Notes: generated by a model from the letters alone, not told the origin. A stretch of DNA of 64,000 nt from Molossus alvarezi (GCA_037176705.1 CM073896.1:20782708-20846707), one strand, 5' to 3'; positions 48,606 through 60,906 are shown, numbered from the stretch's first letter. Numbers and translations are program-made.

Positions 48606-48859
48606 TTTTTTTTTTTTTTATCCTCACCCGAGGACATTTTTTCTATTTTTTGTTCAGATAGAGTGGGAGGGAGAGAGAGGAAGAGAGAGCGAGAGAAACA
48701 TCGATGTGAAAGGGACACATCGAGTGGCCGCCACCCACACAACCCAAACAGGGCTGGGGACAAACCGCAACCGAGGCACGTGCCCCCAGCGGGAACCAAA
48801 CCCAGGTCTCTCTGGACCGCAGGCCGATGCTCCAACCGCTGAGCCAAACCGGCCAGGGC
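48606..48859 (-). mobile_element. VES-type SINE, type A, well preserved
   Basis: Antisense copy with perfect hairpin 'tcctcacccgagga' (48621-48634), antisense B box 'gaaccaaacccagg' and head 'ctgagccaaaccggccaggg'. Target duplication 'catgttaccctag/a' on both sides. Confidence 0.96.
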
Positions 48860-48914
48860 CATGTTACCCTAATTTTTGTTAATTTCCATATCTAATTACA
48901 TATTGAATTATTTA

Positions 48915-49124
48915 AATTTTTTTCTTTTATTGATTTTAGAGAGAGAGAAGGAGAGAGGGAGAGAGAGAAACATCAATGAGAGAGAACAGCAATTGGCCAC
49001 CTCCTGCATGCCCTCCACTGGGGTTTTGGCCCACAACCTGGGCATGTGCCCTGCCCAGGAATTGAACCAGCGACCTCTTGGTGCATGGGTCGATGCTCAA
49101 CCACTGAGCCACAGCGGCCAGGCT
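48915..49124 (-). mobile_element. VES-type SINE, type B
   Basis: Antisense copy from 'cttttattgattttagaga' to 'ccactgagccacagcggcc', 55 bp from the previous SINE. Target duplication 'acatattga' at 48898 and 49125. Confidence 0.95.
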
Positions 49125-49137
49125 ACATATTGATTTT

Positions 49138-50590
49138 TTTAACTGTACATTGCACTTTGGCTGGCTTAAAGGTGATCTATGTATTATTGTCTTCCCCAAT
49201 ACTTTTCTATGTTCTAGCTTTCCAATTCCTTATATTTCCTAGATACTTAAAATTTTTATATATGTGGTTATTATAAGTGGCTTCAAATTAGTTTTTAAAA
49301 ATTTGACTGTATCATGTACAAATAACGATTGGATAAACAAGAACAATGAATAAATACCCTCTTGTTCCAGCTACATTTTACCTACAGTCTAAGAAATCAC
49401 CCAAATAAACACTGTGAACTCTGAATTGTACTGTAAATCTGTTTAACTCCTATTAAAAATAATGCATAAAATAAAATAACTGGGAATACTTCCATACCAA
49501 CAGGTATGTGGTTTTAATTTTTAAAGTTTCTGAAGTTTCTGTCTTTGATAAAAACATAAACTATCCCCTTTAATATCACTGAAGGACACTATCTAAAAAT
49601 GTGAGAAGATAACACTTTATAGTTAGGGTTGGCACATGAAATGTTTGGTTTATGCCTATTTTCTTGTAATCTGGCTAGTAAGTACTTCTTTTTACTGGCA
49701 AAAATGTTTGGAATGGTATAAATTATATGGTCACCTATTTATTACAAATACGAATTATTTTCTATCCCTTAAGGTTTTTCTTGTTAATATACCCTGATTT
49801 TGTTTAATTCTTTATTTTTGAAGAAATGTGGTTGCATTAGCAGTATATCCTTCCTACCCACATAATAATTTCCACGTGATTCAAGCTCCCAGCACAGTGA
49901 CACCTAGTGTGCTAAACAATAACTAGTAAAATAAGACAAAATGTTTTTTTGAAAACTACTTTTTCTTAAGGATATATAAGAACATTTGTACTTAATTTTG
50001 CAAGTGAACTTTTCTTCTGGGACTGTAGATCTATGTCTACATTTCAGGGATTCTGAGGTTAGAATGTAGCCATTCAGAGTTTAGGCTTCTACCAGGTCTG
50101 GGAAATTTCTCCTTAGTATTGCTACAATAATGGTATAACTAAGAGTAAATTCTTTAAACAGATTTATATGTGGTTAATGCTTATTTGACCATTTTATTGT
50201 GTATCAATTGAACGACTCTCTTTGCTCAAAAAGAAAGTACCAGTCTTGTTAGCGTGAAAAATGAAAAATTTAGTAAAGTACAAAGAATAATTGAATGACT
50301 TATAGCATATTGATTACCCCAAATTATTGTGCTGACATTTTATTTTGTCAAACATTATTTCAATTAACATATTAAATATTGCATATAAACTTTAAGTGAA
50401 TGTTTTCTTTCTAAGTTCACTCCCCTCATGTTTTCCCAAATAATAAATCTCATAAACTTTGCAGGTGTCCTTCAAGTCCATCTTTGTATATTTAATGATA
50501 GTTACCATTTGCTCTCCTTGCACCTTTATTTAGTTATATCAACATTTAATATTTATTAACTAAATTTTATTTTGTTGTGTTTAACAGGTT
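49138..50590. other. AT-rich DNA without recognised genes
   Basis: Nothing recognised; all open frames are short. Confidence 0.45.
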
Positions 50591-51699
50591 CCCTTTTATA
50601 ATTTTATTTTTAATTAAGTGTATTGGGGTGACATTGCTTATATTGGTTTCAAGTGGAAATTTCCATGATACATCATCTGTATATTGCATTGTGTGTCCAC
50701 CACACAAAGTCAAATCATTTTCTATCATCATATATTTGGCTTCCTTTACTCTCACCCCTCTTCTCTCTGGTAAACATAATACTGTTGTGTGTCTATGAGT
50801 TTCAGTTCTTTATCCCACTTATGAGTGAAATCAAATGGTTCTTAGCTTTTATTGACTGACACATTATGCTTAGCCTGGTATTTTCAAGGTCTATCCATGT
50901 TGTTGCAAATGGTAATATTTCATCTTTTCTTACGGTTGAGTAGTATTCTATTGTATATATGTACCATACCTTCTTTATCTAATTATCAGTAGAGAAAAGC
51001 AAGGCTCTTTAATAAATCATGCTGGAAAAATTGGAAAGCCACATGCAAAAGAATGAAACTAGACTATAGTATGTCCCCATGTACAAAAATTTATTTAAAA
51101 TGATCAAAGACCTAAATATAAGATCTGAAACAATAACTTACATAGAAAAAATCATAGGTGCTAAACTTATGAACCTTTGTCTTAAAGAATATTTTACTAA
51201 TTTGACCCCTAAGACAAGGAAAGTAAAGGCAAAAATAAATGAAGAAGACTATATCAAACTAAAAAGCTTCTGTACAGCAAAATAAACAGACAACAAAACG
51301 GGCATCCAACCAACTGGGAGAAGATATTTGCAAACAACAGCACCGACAAGGGGTAAATGTCCAAAATGTATAAAAATCTCATACTATTCAACACCAAGCA
51401 CACTAACAATCCAATTCAAAAATAGGCAGAGGACCTGAACAGACACTGCTCCCAAGACATACAGTTAATAGATATATGAAAAGATGCTCAACTTCACTAG
51501 CTTTTAGGTGAATGCAAATAAAAATTATGAAATATAACCTTATACCCATTAGAATGGCTAGTATCAACAAGAAAAGTAATAACAAGTGTTGGAGAGGTTG
51601 TGGAGGAAAAGGGACCCTCGTTCACTGCTGGTGGGAATGTATACTGGTACAGCCACTATGGAAAACAATATGGAAGTTCCTCAAAAAATTAAAAGTAGA

Positions 51700-51910
51700 T
51701 CCCTGGCTGGTTTGACTCAGTTGTTAGAGTGTTGGCCTGCAGGCTGAAGAGTCTCAGGTTTGATTCTGAACAAGGGCACGTACCTGGATTGCAGGTTGAT
51801 CCCCTAACCTGGTCAGGGTCATGCAGGAGGCAATTAATTGATGAGCCTCTTTCATATTTATGTCTCTCTCTCCCTCCCTCCATCCCTTCTGCTCTTCCTT
51901 AAGAAAAAAA
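51700..51910 (+). mobile_element. VES-type SINE, type A-like, inside the L1
   Basis: Head 'tccctggctggtttgactca', B-box region 'caggtttgattctg'. The L1 sequence 'aaaaattaaaagtaga' before it recurs as 'aaaaattaaagtaga' after it, which gives the target duplication and the order of events. Confidence 0.93.
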
Positions 51911-51969
51911 AAAAATTAAAGTAGAGTTACTATATGAATCAGAATACCTCTCTTGGGTATCTACCTGAT

Positions 51970-52015
51970 TTTTTTTGTTGCTGTTGTTAGTCCTCACCCA
52001 AGGATATTTTCCCAT

Positions 52016-52057
<42 letters not shown>

Positions 52058-52225
52058 TATAGTGAAAGGGAAGGAGGGAGGGAGGGAGGGAGAGAGAGAG
52101 AAGAGAGAGATCATTGATATGAAGGAGACACACTGATTGGTTGCCTTTTGCAGGACCCTTACTGGGGCCAGGAATCAAACCTGCAACCCAGGTATGTGCC
52201 CTTGACTGGAAATTGAACCCACGAT
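51970..52225 (-). mobile_element. VES-type SINE, type A, 5'-truncated, inside the L1
   Basis: Antisense copy with tail 'gtcctcacccaaggatat' and a 36-bp poly-T at 52019-52054. It ends 'aattgaacccacgat' and lacks the head. L1 sequence resumes immediately after. Confidence 0.88.
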
Positions 52226-52399
52226 ATACCTGTAAAATTAAAAGACATTTATTTGCAAACATATAATCACCCCTATGTTCATTTATAGCATTATTCATGG
52301 TGGCTAAGACATTGAACTCTGCTTTTATTTCTTATACTGGATTGAAAGTCATTTATTTTCTTTTTCTTCCATGAGTGGCAAGTTTAAATATTTTTAAAC

Positions 52400-52958
52400 A
52401 TCTATAATTTAATTAAGATTGCCTTTCGTTTACTAAATTTTTATTAGGACTTTGGGACACTAAATCTGATCACCTTACTTCATGTTATTTAATTAGTAGG
52501 ATGTTAATTTGAAATCCCAGACATTAGTCATCTAGGTCTACATCTGATATTAATTTAGATTCCCAATATTTGTCAATTTTATTATCTACCATTGGCTCTT
52601 GTAAGTTGCCCTTTTTTAAATCACATTTTTTTCTATTTGTGAATATTTGTTATCAACTCCTTTAGCAAGAATCTCTGAGTGGAAAACAGCTTTAGTCTGA
52701 AAATGTTTCCATTTTTTTCTTAAATTTTGAATGACAATTTACCTTGGCTTGGAATTTTAGGCCTATAAATGTTTCTCTTCAACATTTAGAAAATATCATT
52801 TCAATTTCTAGGCACATTAAGTTAGATGGAGAAGTCGGCTGTGTTTGAAATGAGGAAGGATTATTTTTGGCAGTTCAATCTATGGTATAGCCTGGAATTT
52901 GCCATCATTTTCTTAGTTTTTAAAGTGACACTCGGTACACTTATTATGTATTTTTTAA
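52400..52958 (-). mobile_element. Possible ancient L1M/HAL1 fragment, antisense
   Basis: 52690-52850 ('ctgaaaatgtttccattttt' and after) follows the antisense of old L1 ORF1/5' sequence similar to 20165-21940. Diverged. Confidence 0.4.
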
Positions 52959-52959
52959 A

Positions 52960-53152
52960 AATTGTTTTCTTTACGGATTAGAGAGAGAGAGAGAGATATT
53001 GATGAGAGAAAACATCGATCAGCTACCTCCTGCATGCTCCACACACTGGGGATCAGGCCCATAACTTGGGCATGTGCCTTGACCGGGAATCGAACCAGCA
53101 ACCTCTTGGTGCATGGGTCGATGCTCAACTACTGAGCCACACTTAACGGGCT
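52960..53152 (-). mobile_element. VES-type SINE, type B
   Basis: Antisense copy from a shortened tail to 'ctactgagccacacttaacg'. Flanked by 'ttattatgtatttttt' and 'ctaatatgcatttttt'. Confidence 0.92.
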
Positions 53153-53164
53153 AATATGCATTTT

Positions 53165-53888
53165 TTGACCATATAATTATCTCAATAATTTGAGCAGATT
53201 GGATGATTAGATTAACCACTGATAGATTACAGTCAAAGGTCAGACACATGCAATGTAAGGTGTGACAGAAAATTCATGTAACTAATCCTCGTGAAAGTCA
53301 AATGTCCAAATAACATTAAAATGGCATCTAATAGAACAGCATCTGTTTGCCATCTAAATAACAATAGAAGAATTATACACATAATAAAAACTAGATATCA
53401 ACAAGTCTTATTCCCCAAAGTCACCTGCATGCAGGGCATAGTCAGAGACAAGAAGGCAGTAGCTAGAACAAAATGGGAACTTCAAAACAACGTAAAGAAT
53501 CAAGCTCTTTGATGGCCTCAAGAAACATGGACTCTACCCAATAGTAAAACCTAAAATTACTGAAAGGAAATAATACTATACTTTCAGTAAACTTAGGATA
53601 TGAGGAAGTAAAATAAGATTAAGGACATGGTTCACCTACCAGGTCACATATTCCTGGTATGTTAACCAAATATCTCAGGTTCAGTTTCAAATATTGCTCA
53701 TGAACCATAGCAATGATTAGTAGGAATTACCTGAACATTATCCATGATGAATATTCCCCATAATTAGCATTAAGGGAACATAATAAAATTAGAAGTGTCT
53801 GTCTTTGTCATTTTCAATAATACTTCCTACTCAATTTCCTGACTTAAATACCATTAAAATGTAAAAGCCTGTATTAAAATATAAGCTC
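53165..53888. other. No recognised feature
   Basis: AT-rich. The 73-residue frame at 53291-53512 has no recognisable domain. Confidence 0.4.
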
Positions 53889-54098
53889 TTGCCCAGCCTC
53901 TGTGGCTCAGTGGATTGAGTATCATCCCATGGACTGAGAGGTCCTGGTTCAATTCCTGGTCAGGGCACGTGCCCAAGTTGTGGGCTTGATCCCCGGTGGA
54001 GGGCGTGCAGGAGGCAGCCAATCAATGTTTCTCCCTTACATCTATGTTTCTATTCTCTCTCTCCCTCCCTCCCTAAAAAAAAAAAAAATCAATAAAAA
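53889..54098 (+). mobile_element. VES-type SINE, type B
   Basis: Head 'tgcccagcctctgtggctca', B box 'tggttcaattcc', tail 'aaaaaatcaataaaaacaca' that runs straight into a CA/TA microsatellite. Confidence 0.95.
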
Positions 54099-54208
54099 CA
54101 CACACATATGTGTATATACACACATATATGCATTTATGTGCATATATGTAAACACACATATATACACATATGTACATATATAAGTGTGTGTGTGTGTGTG
54201 TGTGTATA
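54099..54208. repeat. Compound (CA)n/(TA)n/(TG)n microsatellite
   Basis: Grows out of the A-rich SINE tail. Holds alternating CACATATATG-type units and ends with about 11 TG units. Confidence 0.93.
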
Positions 54209-54539
54209 CTCTTTGAGGGAAAACACTGTATGCAATCAGTGCTTGTGTCCTTATAGTCTAGTACTGTGCCTGGGACAAGTTACATAATTAATCTATGTTT
54301 AAAATGTTTGAACCCAAATTCCCTATCATCCCCAGAATCTCAGTTGATCTACAGAAAGGAGGAAAAATTGATTATGCAAGTAATACTGAGGAATTGTAGT
54401 AGCAAAATGTATTAATAATGACTAAGGGCAAATGGTGCCTATACACAGTAAGTACTCTATTATTTTTATTAAATAAATAAAAATAAAGTAAACATGAGAT
54501 TTAGGGTGTGACAACATGGAAATCATACTAAGCAAATTA

Positions 54540-54668
54540 TTTTAAATTCCAAAATCTTAATTTCTTACTTTAAAGTAGAGGTAATAATAATGCTTCCACT
54601 GTGTAAATCTTAAAATTATTGGGAGAAATTACTTTGTAAATTGTAACATTCTTGCTAAGTATTAGGTT
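54540..54668 (+). repeat. MIR-type ancient SINE, sense
   Basis: 'aatcttaatttcttacttt', 'gaggtaataataatgcttcc' and the following stretch match MIR core/3' order. Highly diverged. Confidence 0.5.
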
Positions 54669-54881
54669 GAATTTGTCTTACAGTTTGCCTGACAATGTAA
54701 CTTACTCCAGGACTTTCAAAAAAGTGGATATCTGTAGCAGACAGTGCTTAAGTCAAAGCAATGAATCCCTAAACATTTAGTGAGACTCATACACTTTTGT
54801 GTGTATTTCCGTATAGGTCAATATAATGGTCTGACTATAACATAATTAATCTTGTCACACTCCTAATTAAAACCTGCTTTA

Positions 54882-57800
54882 CAAATGGAAAGCAAAAAAA
54901 AGTTGGGGTAGCAATTCTCATATCTGATAAAATAGATTTCAAAATGAAGACCATAACTAGAGACAAAGACGGCCACCACATAATATTGAAAGGATCTATC
55001 CAACAGGAAGATATAACCTTGATAAACATATATGCACCCAATATAGAAGCACCAAAATATATTAAAAATCTTCTGGAGGACTTCCAAGGAGAAATCGACA
55101 ACAATACAATCATAGCAGGGGACTTCAACACCCCGTTGACAGCACTGGATAGATCCTCTAGGCAAAAAATTAGCAAGGAAACAGAGACTCTAAATGAAGC
55201 ACTAGACCAAATGGACTTAATAGATATCTACAGAGAATTACACCCCAAAATTACAGAATACACATTCTTCTCAAGTGCACATGTGACATTCTCAAAGATA
55301 GACCATATGATAGGACACAAACTAAATCTCTACAAGTTCAAGAAGATTGAAATCATATCAAGCATCTTCTCAGATCACAATGGCATGAAACTAGAAATCA
55401 ATTGCAACAAGAACATGCAAAGACATTTCAACACATGGAGGCTAAATGGCATGTTATTAAACAATGAATGGGTCACCGAGGAGATCAAGGAAGAAATCAA
55501 AAACTTCCTGGAAACCAATGAAAATGAACACACAACAACACAAAATCTATGGGATGCAGCGAAAGCAGTTCTGACAGGGAAGTTCATAGCACTGTAGGCC
55601 TACCTCAAAAAACAAGAAAAATTTCCAATTGACTGTCTAACCTCACAACTTAAAGAATTAGAAAGCAAACAAAAAGAAAACCCCAGAGCAAGTAGAAGGA
55701 AGGAAATAGTAAAGATCAGAGCAGAAATAAATGACATAGAGACCAAAAAAACAATTCAAAGAATCAATAAAACAAAGAGCCGTTTTTTCGAAAAGATAAA
55801 CAAGATTGATGGACCCTTAGCTAGACTCACCAAGAAACAAAGAGAGAGAACCCAAATACACAAAATCAGAAATGAAAGAGGAGATGTAACAACCAACACC
55901 ACGGAAATACAAAAGATCATTAACAACTACTATGAACAACTATATGCCAACAAATTCGACAATCTAAGCGAAATGGACAAATTTCTAGAAACACACAGTC
56001 TCCCAAAACTATTCCTGGAAGAGAGAGAAAACTTGAACAGACCAATAACAACTAAGGAAATTGAAGAGGTAATCAAGACTCTCCCAGCAAACAAAAGCCC
56101 AGGCCCAGATGGTTTCACGGGGGAGTTTTACCGAACATTCAAAAAAGAACTAACACCCATTCTCCTCAAACTATTTCAAAAAATTCAAGAAGAAGGAAGA
56201 CTTCCAAACACGTTCTATGAGGCCAGCATAATTCTAATTCCAAAACCAGAAAAAGACACTACGAAGAAAGAAAACTACAGGCCAATATCCCTGATAAACA
56301 TAGACGCCAAAATCCTGAACAAAATATTAGCAAATCGGATCCAGAAATATATCAAAAAAAATTATTCACCATGACCAAGTGGGATTCATTCCAGGGATGC
56401 AAGGCTGGTACAATATTCGCAAATCAATAAATGTGATACACCACATAAACAAAATGAAGAATAAAAACCACATGATCATATCAATAGATGCTGAAAAAGC
56501 ATTCGAAAAAATCCAGCATCCATTTCTGATAAAAAACACTCAGCAATGTAGGAATAGAGGGATCATATCTCGACATAATAAAGGCCATATATGAAAGACC
56601 TACAGCCAGCATCATTCTCAATGGACAGAAACTAAAAACATTTCCATTAAGAACAGGAACCAGACAGAGATGTCCACTTTCGCCACGCTTATTTAACATT
56701 GTACTGGAAGTCTTAGCCACAGCAATCAGACATGAAGAAAAAATAAAAGGGATCCAAATTGGAAAGGAGGATGTGAAACTGTAATTATTTGCAGATGACA
56801 TGATATTATACATAGAAAACCCTAGAGACTCCATCAAAAATCTACTAGACTTAATAAATGAATTTGGCAAAGTAGCATGATACAAAATTAACATCAAGAA
56901 ATCGACGGCATTCTTGTACACCAATGATGAACTCACAGTAAGAGAAACTGAAAAAACAATCCCATTTACCATTGCGCCAAAAAAATTACGATATGTAGGA
57001 ATAAACTTAACCAAAGAAGTAAAGGACCTATTTGCAGAAAACTACAGGTCATTTAAAGAAAGAAATAGAGGAAGATATAAAAAAGTGGAATCACATACCC
57101 TGTTCATGGATTGGAAGAATTAACATCATTAAAATGTCCATACTACCCAAAGCAATGTATAGATTCAATGCAATCCCCATCAAAATGCCAAAAACTTATT
57201 TCATAGAACTAGAACAAATACTTCAAAAGTTCATATGGAACCAAAAAAGACCCCGAATAGCCACAGCAATCTTGAAAAAAAAGAACAAAGTAGGTGGGAT
57301 CACAATACCAGATATCAGGTTATACTACAAAGTGACTGTAAACAAAACAGCCTGGTACTGGCACAAGAACAGGCATATAGACCAGTGGAACAGAACTGAA
57401 AACCCAGAAATTGACCCAAGGCAATATGCTCAATTAGTATTTGACAAAGGTGGCAAGAGCATACAGTGGAGTAAAGACAGCCTCTTTAATAGATGGTGTT
57501 GGGAAAATTGGACAGCTACATGTAAAAAAAGAAACTAGATCATCAACTTACACCATACACAAAAATAAACTCAAAATGGATAAAAGACTTAAATGTGACC
57601 CGTGAATCCATAAAAATTCTAGAAGAAAATGTAGGCAACAAAATTTCGGACATCATACAGAGCAGAATTTTCACTGATACATCACCTAAGGCAACAGAAA
57701 TAAAGGAGAAAATGAACACATGGGACTACATCACAGCAAAAGAAACAATCATCAAAATGGAAAGGCAACCCACTGTATGGGAGAACATCATTGCCAATGA

Positions 57801-58501
57801 TGTAGCAGATAAGGGGTTAATTTCCAATATACATAGAGTGCTCATACAACTCAACAAAAGGATGACAAAGAACCCAATTAAAAAATGGGCAGAGGAGCTG
57901 AATGGACACCTCTCCAAACAGGACATGCAAATGGCCAAAAGACATATGAAGAAATGCTCAACATCACTAATCATCAGAGAGATGCAAATTAAAACAACAA
58001 TGAGGTATCACCTCACACCTGTCAGAATGGCCGCCATCAACAAATCATCAAACAACCAGTGTTGGCTAGGGTGTGGAGAAAAGGGGACTCTAATACACTG
58101 CTGGTGGGAATGCAGACTGGGGCAGCCGCTATGGAAAACAATATGGTGCTACCTCAAAAAATTAAAAATTGAACTTCCATTTGACCCAGTGATCCCACTG
58201 CTGGGAATATACCCTAAGAAGCCTGAAACACCAATCAGAAAGAATATATGTACCCCCATGTTCATAGCAGCACTATTTACAATAGCTAAGATCTGGAAAC
58301 AGCCCAAAGTGTCCACCAGTAGACGAATGGATAAAAAAGCTGTGGTACATATACACAATGGAGTACTATGCAGCGGTAAGAAAGAAAGATCTCTTATGCT
58401 TTGAGACGACATGGAGGGACCTGGAAAGTATTATCCTAAGTGAAATAAGCCAAGCAGAAAAAGACAAATACCACATGATCTCACTTATATACGGAATATA
58501 A
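54882..58501 (+). pseudogene. L1 ORF2 (endonuclease / reverse transcriptase), disabled
   Basis: ORF2p nicks target DNA and reverse transcribes L1 RNA there. The C-terminal two thirds of the endonuclease domain is visible ('LINIYAPN', 'AGDFNTPL', '[10 protein letters not shown]', 'SDHNGMKLE'), but its N-terminal catalytic residues are lost by truncation. The RT domain follows with '[14 protein letters not shown]' and the active-site loop FADDM at 56788-56802. Breaks: an in-frame TAG at 55595-55597 in the linker; a frame change at an A8 run at 56353-56360, which leads to a TGA at 56372; a second frame change near 56530; TAA at 56782-56784 just before FADD; TGA at 56878-56880; further frame changes near 57055, 57528 and 58308. 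The natural stop is TAA 58499-58501. It is not functional. Confidence 0.93.
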
Positions 58502-58806
58502 TGAACATAACGGTCTGAGGAATACAGTGGACCCAGAAACGTGGAAGTAGGGCACAGACTGACATCCCTCAGAAGAGGGGGTGGGGCTGTGGGGGTGTGG
58601 GAAGAGATAAACCACAGAACTTATATGCATGTATGCATGACCAATGGACATGGACAACTAAGCCGGGGCCAGGGCGGAGGTGGGGTGGGGTGGGGGGTGC
58701 CAATGGGGTAAAAAGATAAAATATCTGTAACAAAAAAATAAATAATATAATTCATAAAAAATAAAATCAAAAATAAAAAAAATAAAAAATAAATAAAAAA
58801 ATAAAA
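58502..58806 (+). other. L1 3'UTR with G-rich tracts and A tail
   Basis: Two G-rich clusters (58577-58602 and 58664-58698) each have four or more runs of three or more G, followed by 'atatctgtaacaaaaaaata' and a mixed A-rich tail. G-rich 3'UTR tracts able to form quadruplexes are known in mammalian L1. Confidence 0.85.
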
Positions 58807-58835
58807 AAACCCTGCTTTAAAAAATGGTTCTACTT

Positions 58836-59067
58836 TGCCCTGGCCAATTTTGTTCAGTGGTTAGCGCATCAACACATAGATCGGAGAGACCTCGGTTTGG
58901 TTCCTGCTGGGGGACGTGTGCCTCGGTTGCGGTTTGTCTCTGGCCCAGGTTGGGGTTGTGTGGGTGGTAACCACTCAATGTGTCTCTCGCATCAATGTTT
59001 CTCTCTCTCTCTCTTTCTCCGGCTCTATCTGAAGATAAATGAAAAAAAAAAAAAAAAAAAAAAAAGA
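58836..59067 (+). mobile_element. VES-type SINE, type A
   Basis: Head 'gccctggccaattttgttca', B-box region 'ctcggtttggttcc', body 'ggctctatctgaagataaat' and a 27-bp poly-A. The hairpin tail is missing. Flanked by 'ttctacttt' and 'ttctacctt'. It inserted just beyond the L1 3' end. Confidence 0.94.
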
Positions 59068-59116
59068 GCTTCTACCTTGACTTTGACATAACCCTTGCTG
59101 TAACTTTACGGTATTC

Positions 59117-59312
59117 TGAGGGAGTGGCTCTCAAGCATTAGGGATTATTGAGTCACCAAGAGGGCATGTTCAAACTCAGATCGTTACCCTTTTCACCTTG
59201 CAGTTCTTGATTCCATAGCTCTGGGGTAGAACCCAATATACCCATTGCTAAGTTCCCAGGGGATGCTGATACTCCTGGTCTGGAATATACACTTTGACAA
59301 TTTCTGTTCTCA
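59117..59312 (+). mobile_element. MER5A-type hAT-Charlie MITE fragment
   Basis: 'gggagtggctctcaagcat', 'aggggatgctgatactcctg' and the final part follow the MER5A order. Old non-autonomous DNA transposon; ends eroded. Confidence 0.5.
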
Positions 59313-60906
59313 GGCAAATATGATCACTTTAAATTCATAAAAAAATAACAGGTATGGATTGTCCAACAATATTCTAAGAATTTTGTGCAATTTTCTCACA
59401 TTTAAATAAGTTACTTAATGTCATATAGCTGATAAATGCCAACGTTAATCTGTGAACCCAGACAAACTCCCTCCAGAATTCATTCAGGACTCAAGAATTC
59501 ATGAGCTTTATCATGGCATTAAACTGTGTTGCAAACATCAGAAAAATTTATATATAAAAGCTCTCAGTGAACATGGAAGAACACATGCTTATTTCTCTTT
59601 CCTGAAATATCTCATTCTATGTAGCCCCTACTTTCAGATTACCCCCAGAATGGAGCTCTTTGCCAACTGCCTAGGGCAATAAATTTTAAGTCACACATTA
59701 AACGTGACTAGGATAAAAAATTGCTCATTTCTAAGCATGCCTCTAGTCCTCCTTTCTGTCATGCTGTATTTCAGTGAGTCAAGTAATGCTTCTGTACTCA
59801 ATTTCTGTCATTCAAACCTATATTCTTTTTTTTCTTGCCATTCCAGAACTTTCCCAAGATACCATGCTGGTTGATGTTTTTATGCTTCCTCTTTGTCTAA
59901 CTGGTAAATGACTACTTATTTCATAGTCTTAAATTCTATGGCATCTCTTCTATTAAGCCTGAACCTTCTCTTTCAGGCAATTATTTCTTACTGCTTCTCT
60001 GTTCCCATTGCCAAATTTATAAGCCACCAACTAATGTCCAAACATGTGGCAGAGAAGGGTAATAGAAAAAAAACAAAAATTGGGTATCAAAACTGCAAAA
60101 GTATGCAAATGGGCATGATAGAATGTTTTTAGTTTCCCTTGCCTTCAATCTTTGCTAATTTTTATTTTATTTATTCCTCTTTCCCTGCTTTCTATTTTTT
60201 GAAACTCCCCCTTCCTGTCTTCAAAACTTATGATAAACCACAAGGTTTCTAAAACAACAACAAAGAAAGCTCTTACAAGGGTTGTTTTGTCAATAATCAA
60301 GATGGCATTATATCATGATACCAAGCAAGATGTGTGAAAAATGAAAATAATATCCAATATCCAAACATTTCAAATACAAGTTGCCAGCATTTAATGGTGA
60401 AAACTGCTGCCTGAGCCATATGACAAGAAAAATTTCCTCTGTCTCATCATCCTGCAAAAGTCCAACTCTGCTTCTACTCAGAGAGCACCTAGTATTCAGG
60501 TCTCCTTTGTGTGCATCAGCTGAATAAAGCCTTTAACATCTTTTTGAATAATTTAAAATATTTTCTTTTGACAAAAGAGAACCCTAATGTTGAATCTCAG
60601 GGTAGCCATGTAGTCGCTGATTTACATAAAGAAAATTAACCTAAGTTTTGGTTTCGACCTCTATAAAATATAGATTAAAAAATTTAAAGAGACAGTATTT
60701 GTAAAACACCCAGTGCATGATTCTCCTTACTCTTTATTTCTCTAGTGAGTCCATAATACTATAGTTATTTAAATGTGTTTTTCTCCTTTTACTGAATTAT
60801 GTGTTATTAGGGAAGAAAAGGTAAATGTTTATTCTTTTATTTTTATTTTTTTATGAGAATCTGGAATAAAAGATATAAGATGAGTATTAAAATATTTTCT
60901 GAATTG
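59313..60906 (+). other. Mostly unassigned; possible L2 at 59835-60010
   Basis: 59835-60010 resembles diverged sense L2 3' sequence. The rest is AT-rich with short frames and no recognisable gene. Confidence 0.35.

Larger units (their letters stand above)
50600..52312 (-). mobile_element. Twin-primed (5'-inverted) L1 with two nested SINEs
   Basis: 50600-50987 is L1 3'UTR and the end of ORF2 on the minus strand. 50988-52312 is ORF2 sequence on the plus strand, ending 'catggtggctaagacat', which in intact L1 lies just before the sequence where the minus-strand part begins. Inverted 5' piece plus collinear 3' piece, with breakpoints about 25 bp apart in the L1, is the classical twin-priming product. 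The plus part holds broken ORF2 frames (51079-51285, 51512-51715). Interrupted by SINEs at 51700 and 51970. Confidence 0.82.
54882..58806 (+). mobile_element. Bat L1, 5'-truncated, 3.9 kb, with target duplications
   Basis: Begins within the ORF2 endonuclease region and runs to a 3'UTR and long A-rich tail. Target duplication: 'aaaacctgcttta' at 54869-54881 and 'aaaaccctgcttta' at 58806-58819. This is the most complete ORF2-bearing L1 in the window and serves as internal reference for the fragments at 1704, 9503 and 35175. Confidence 0.95.
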
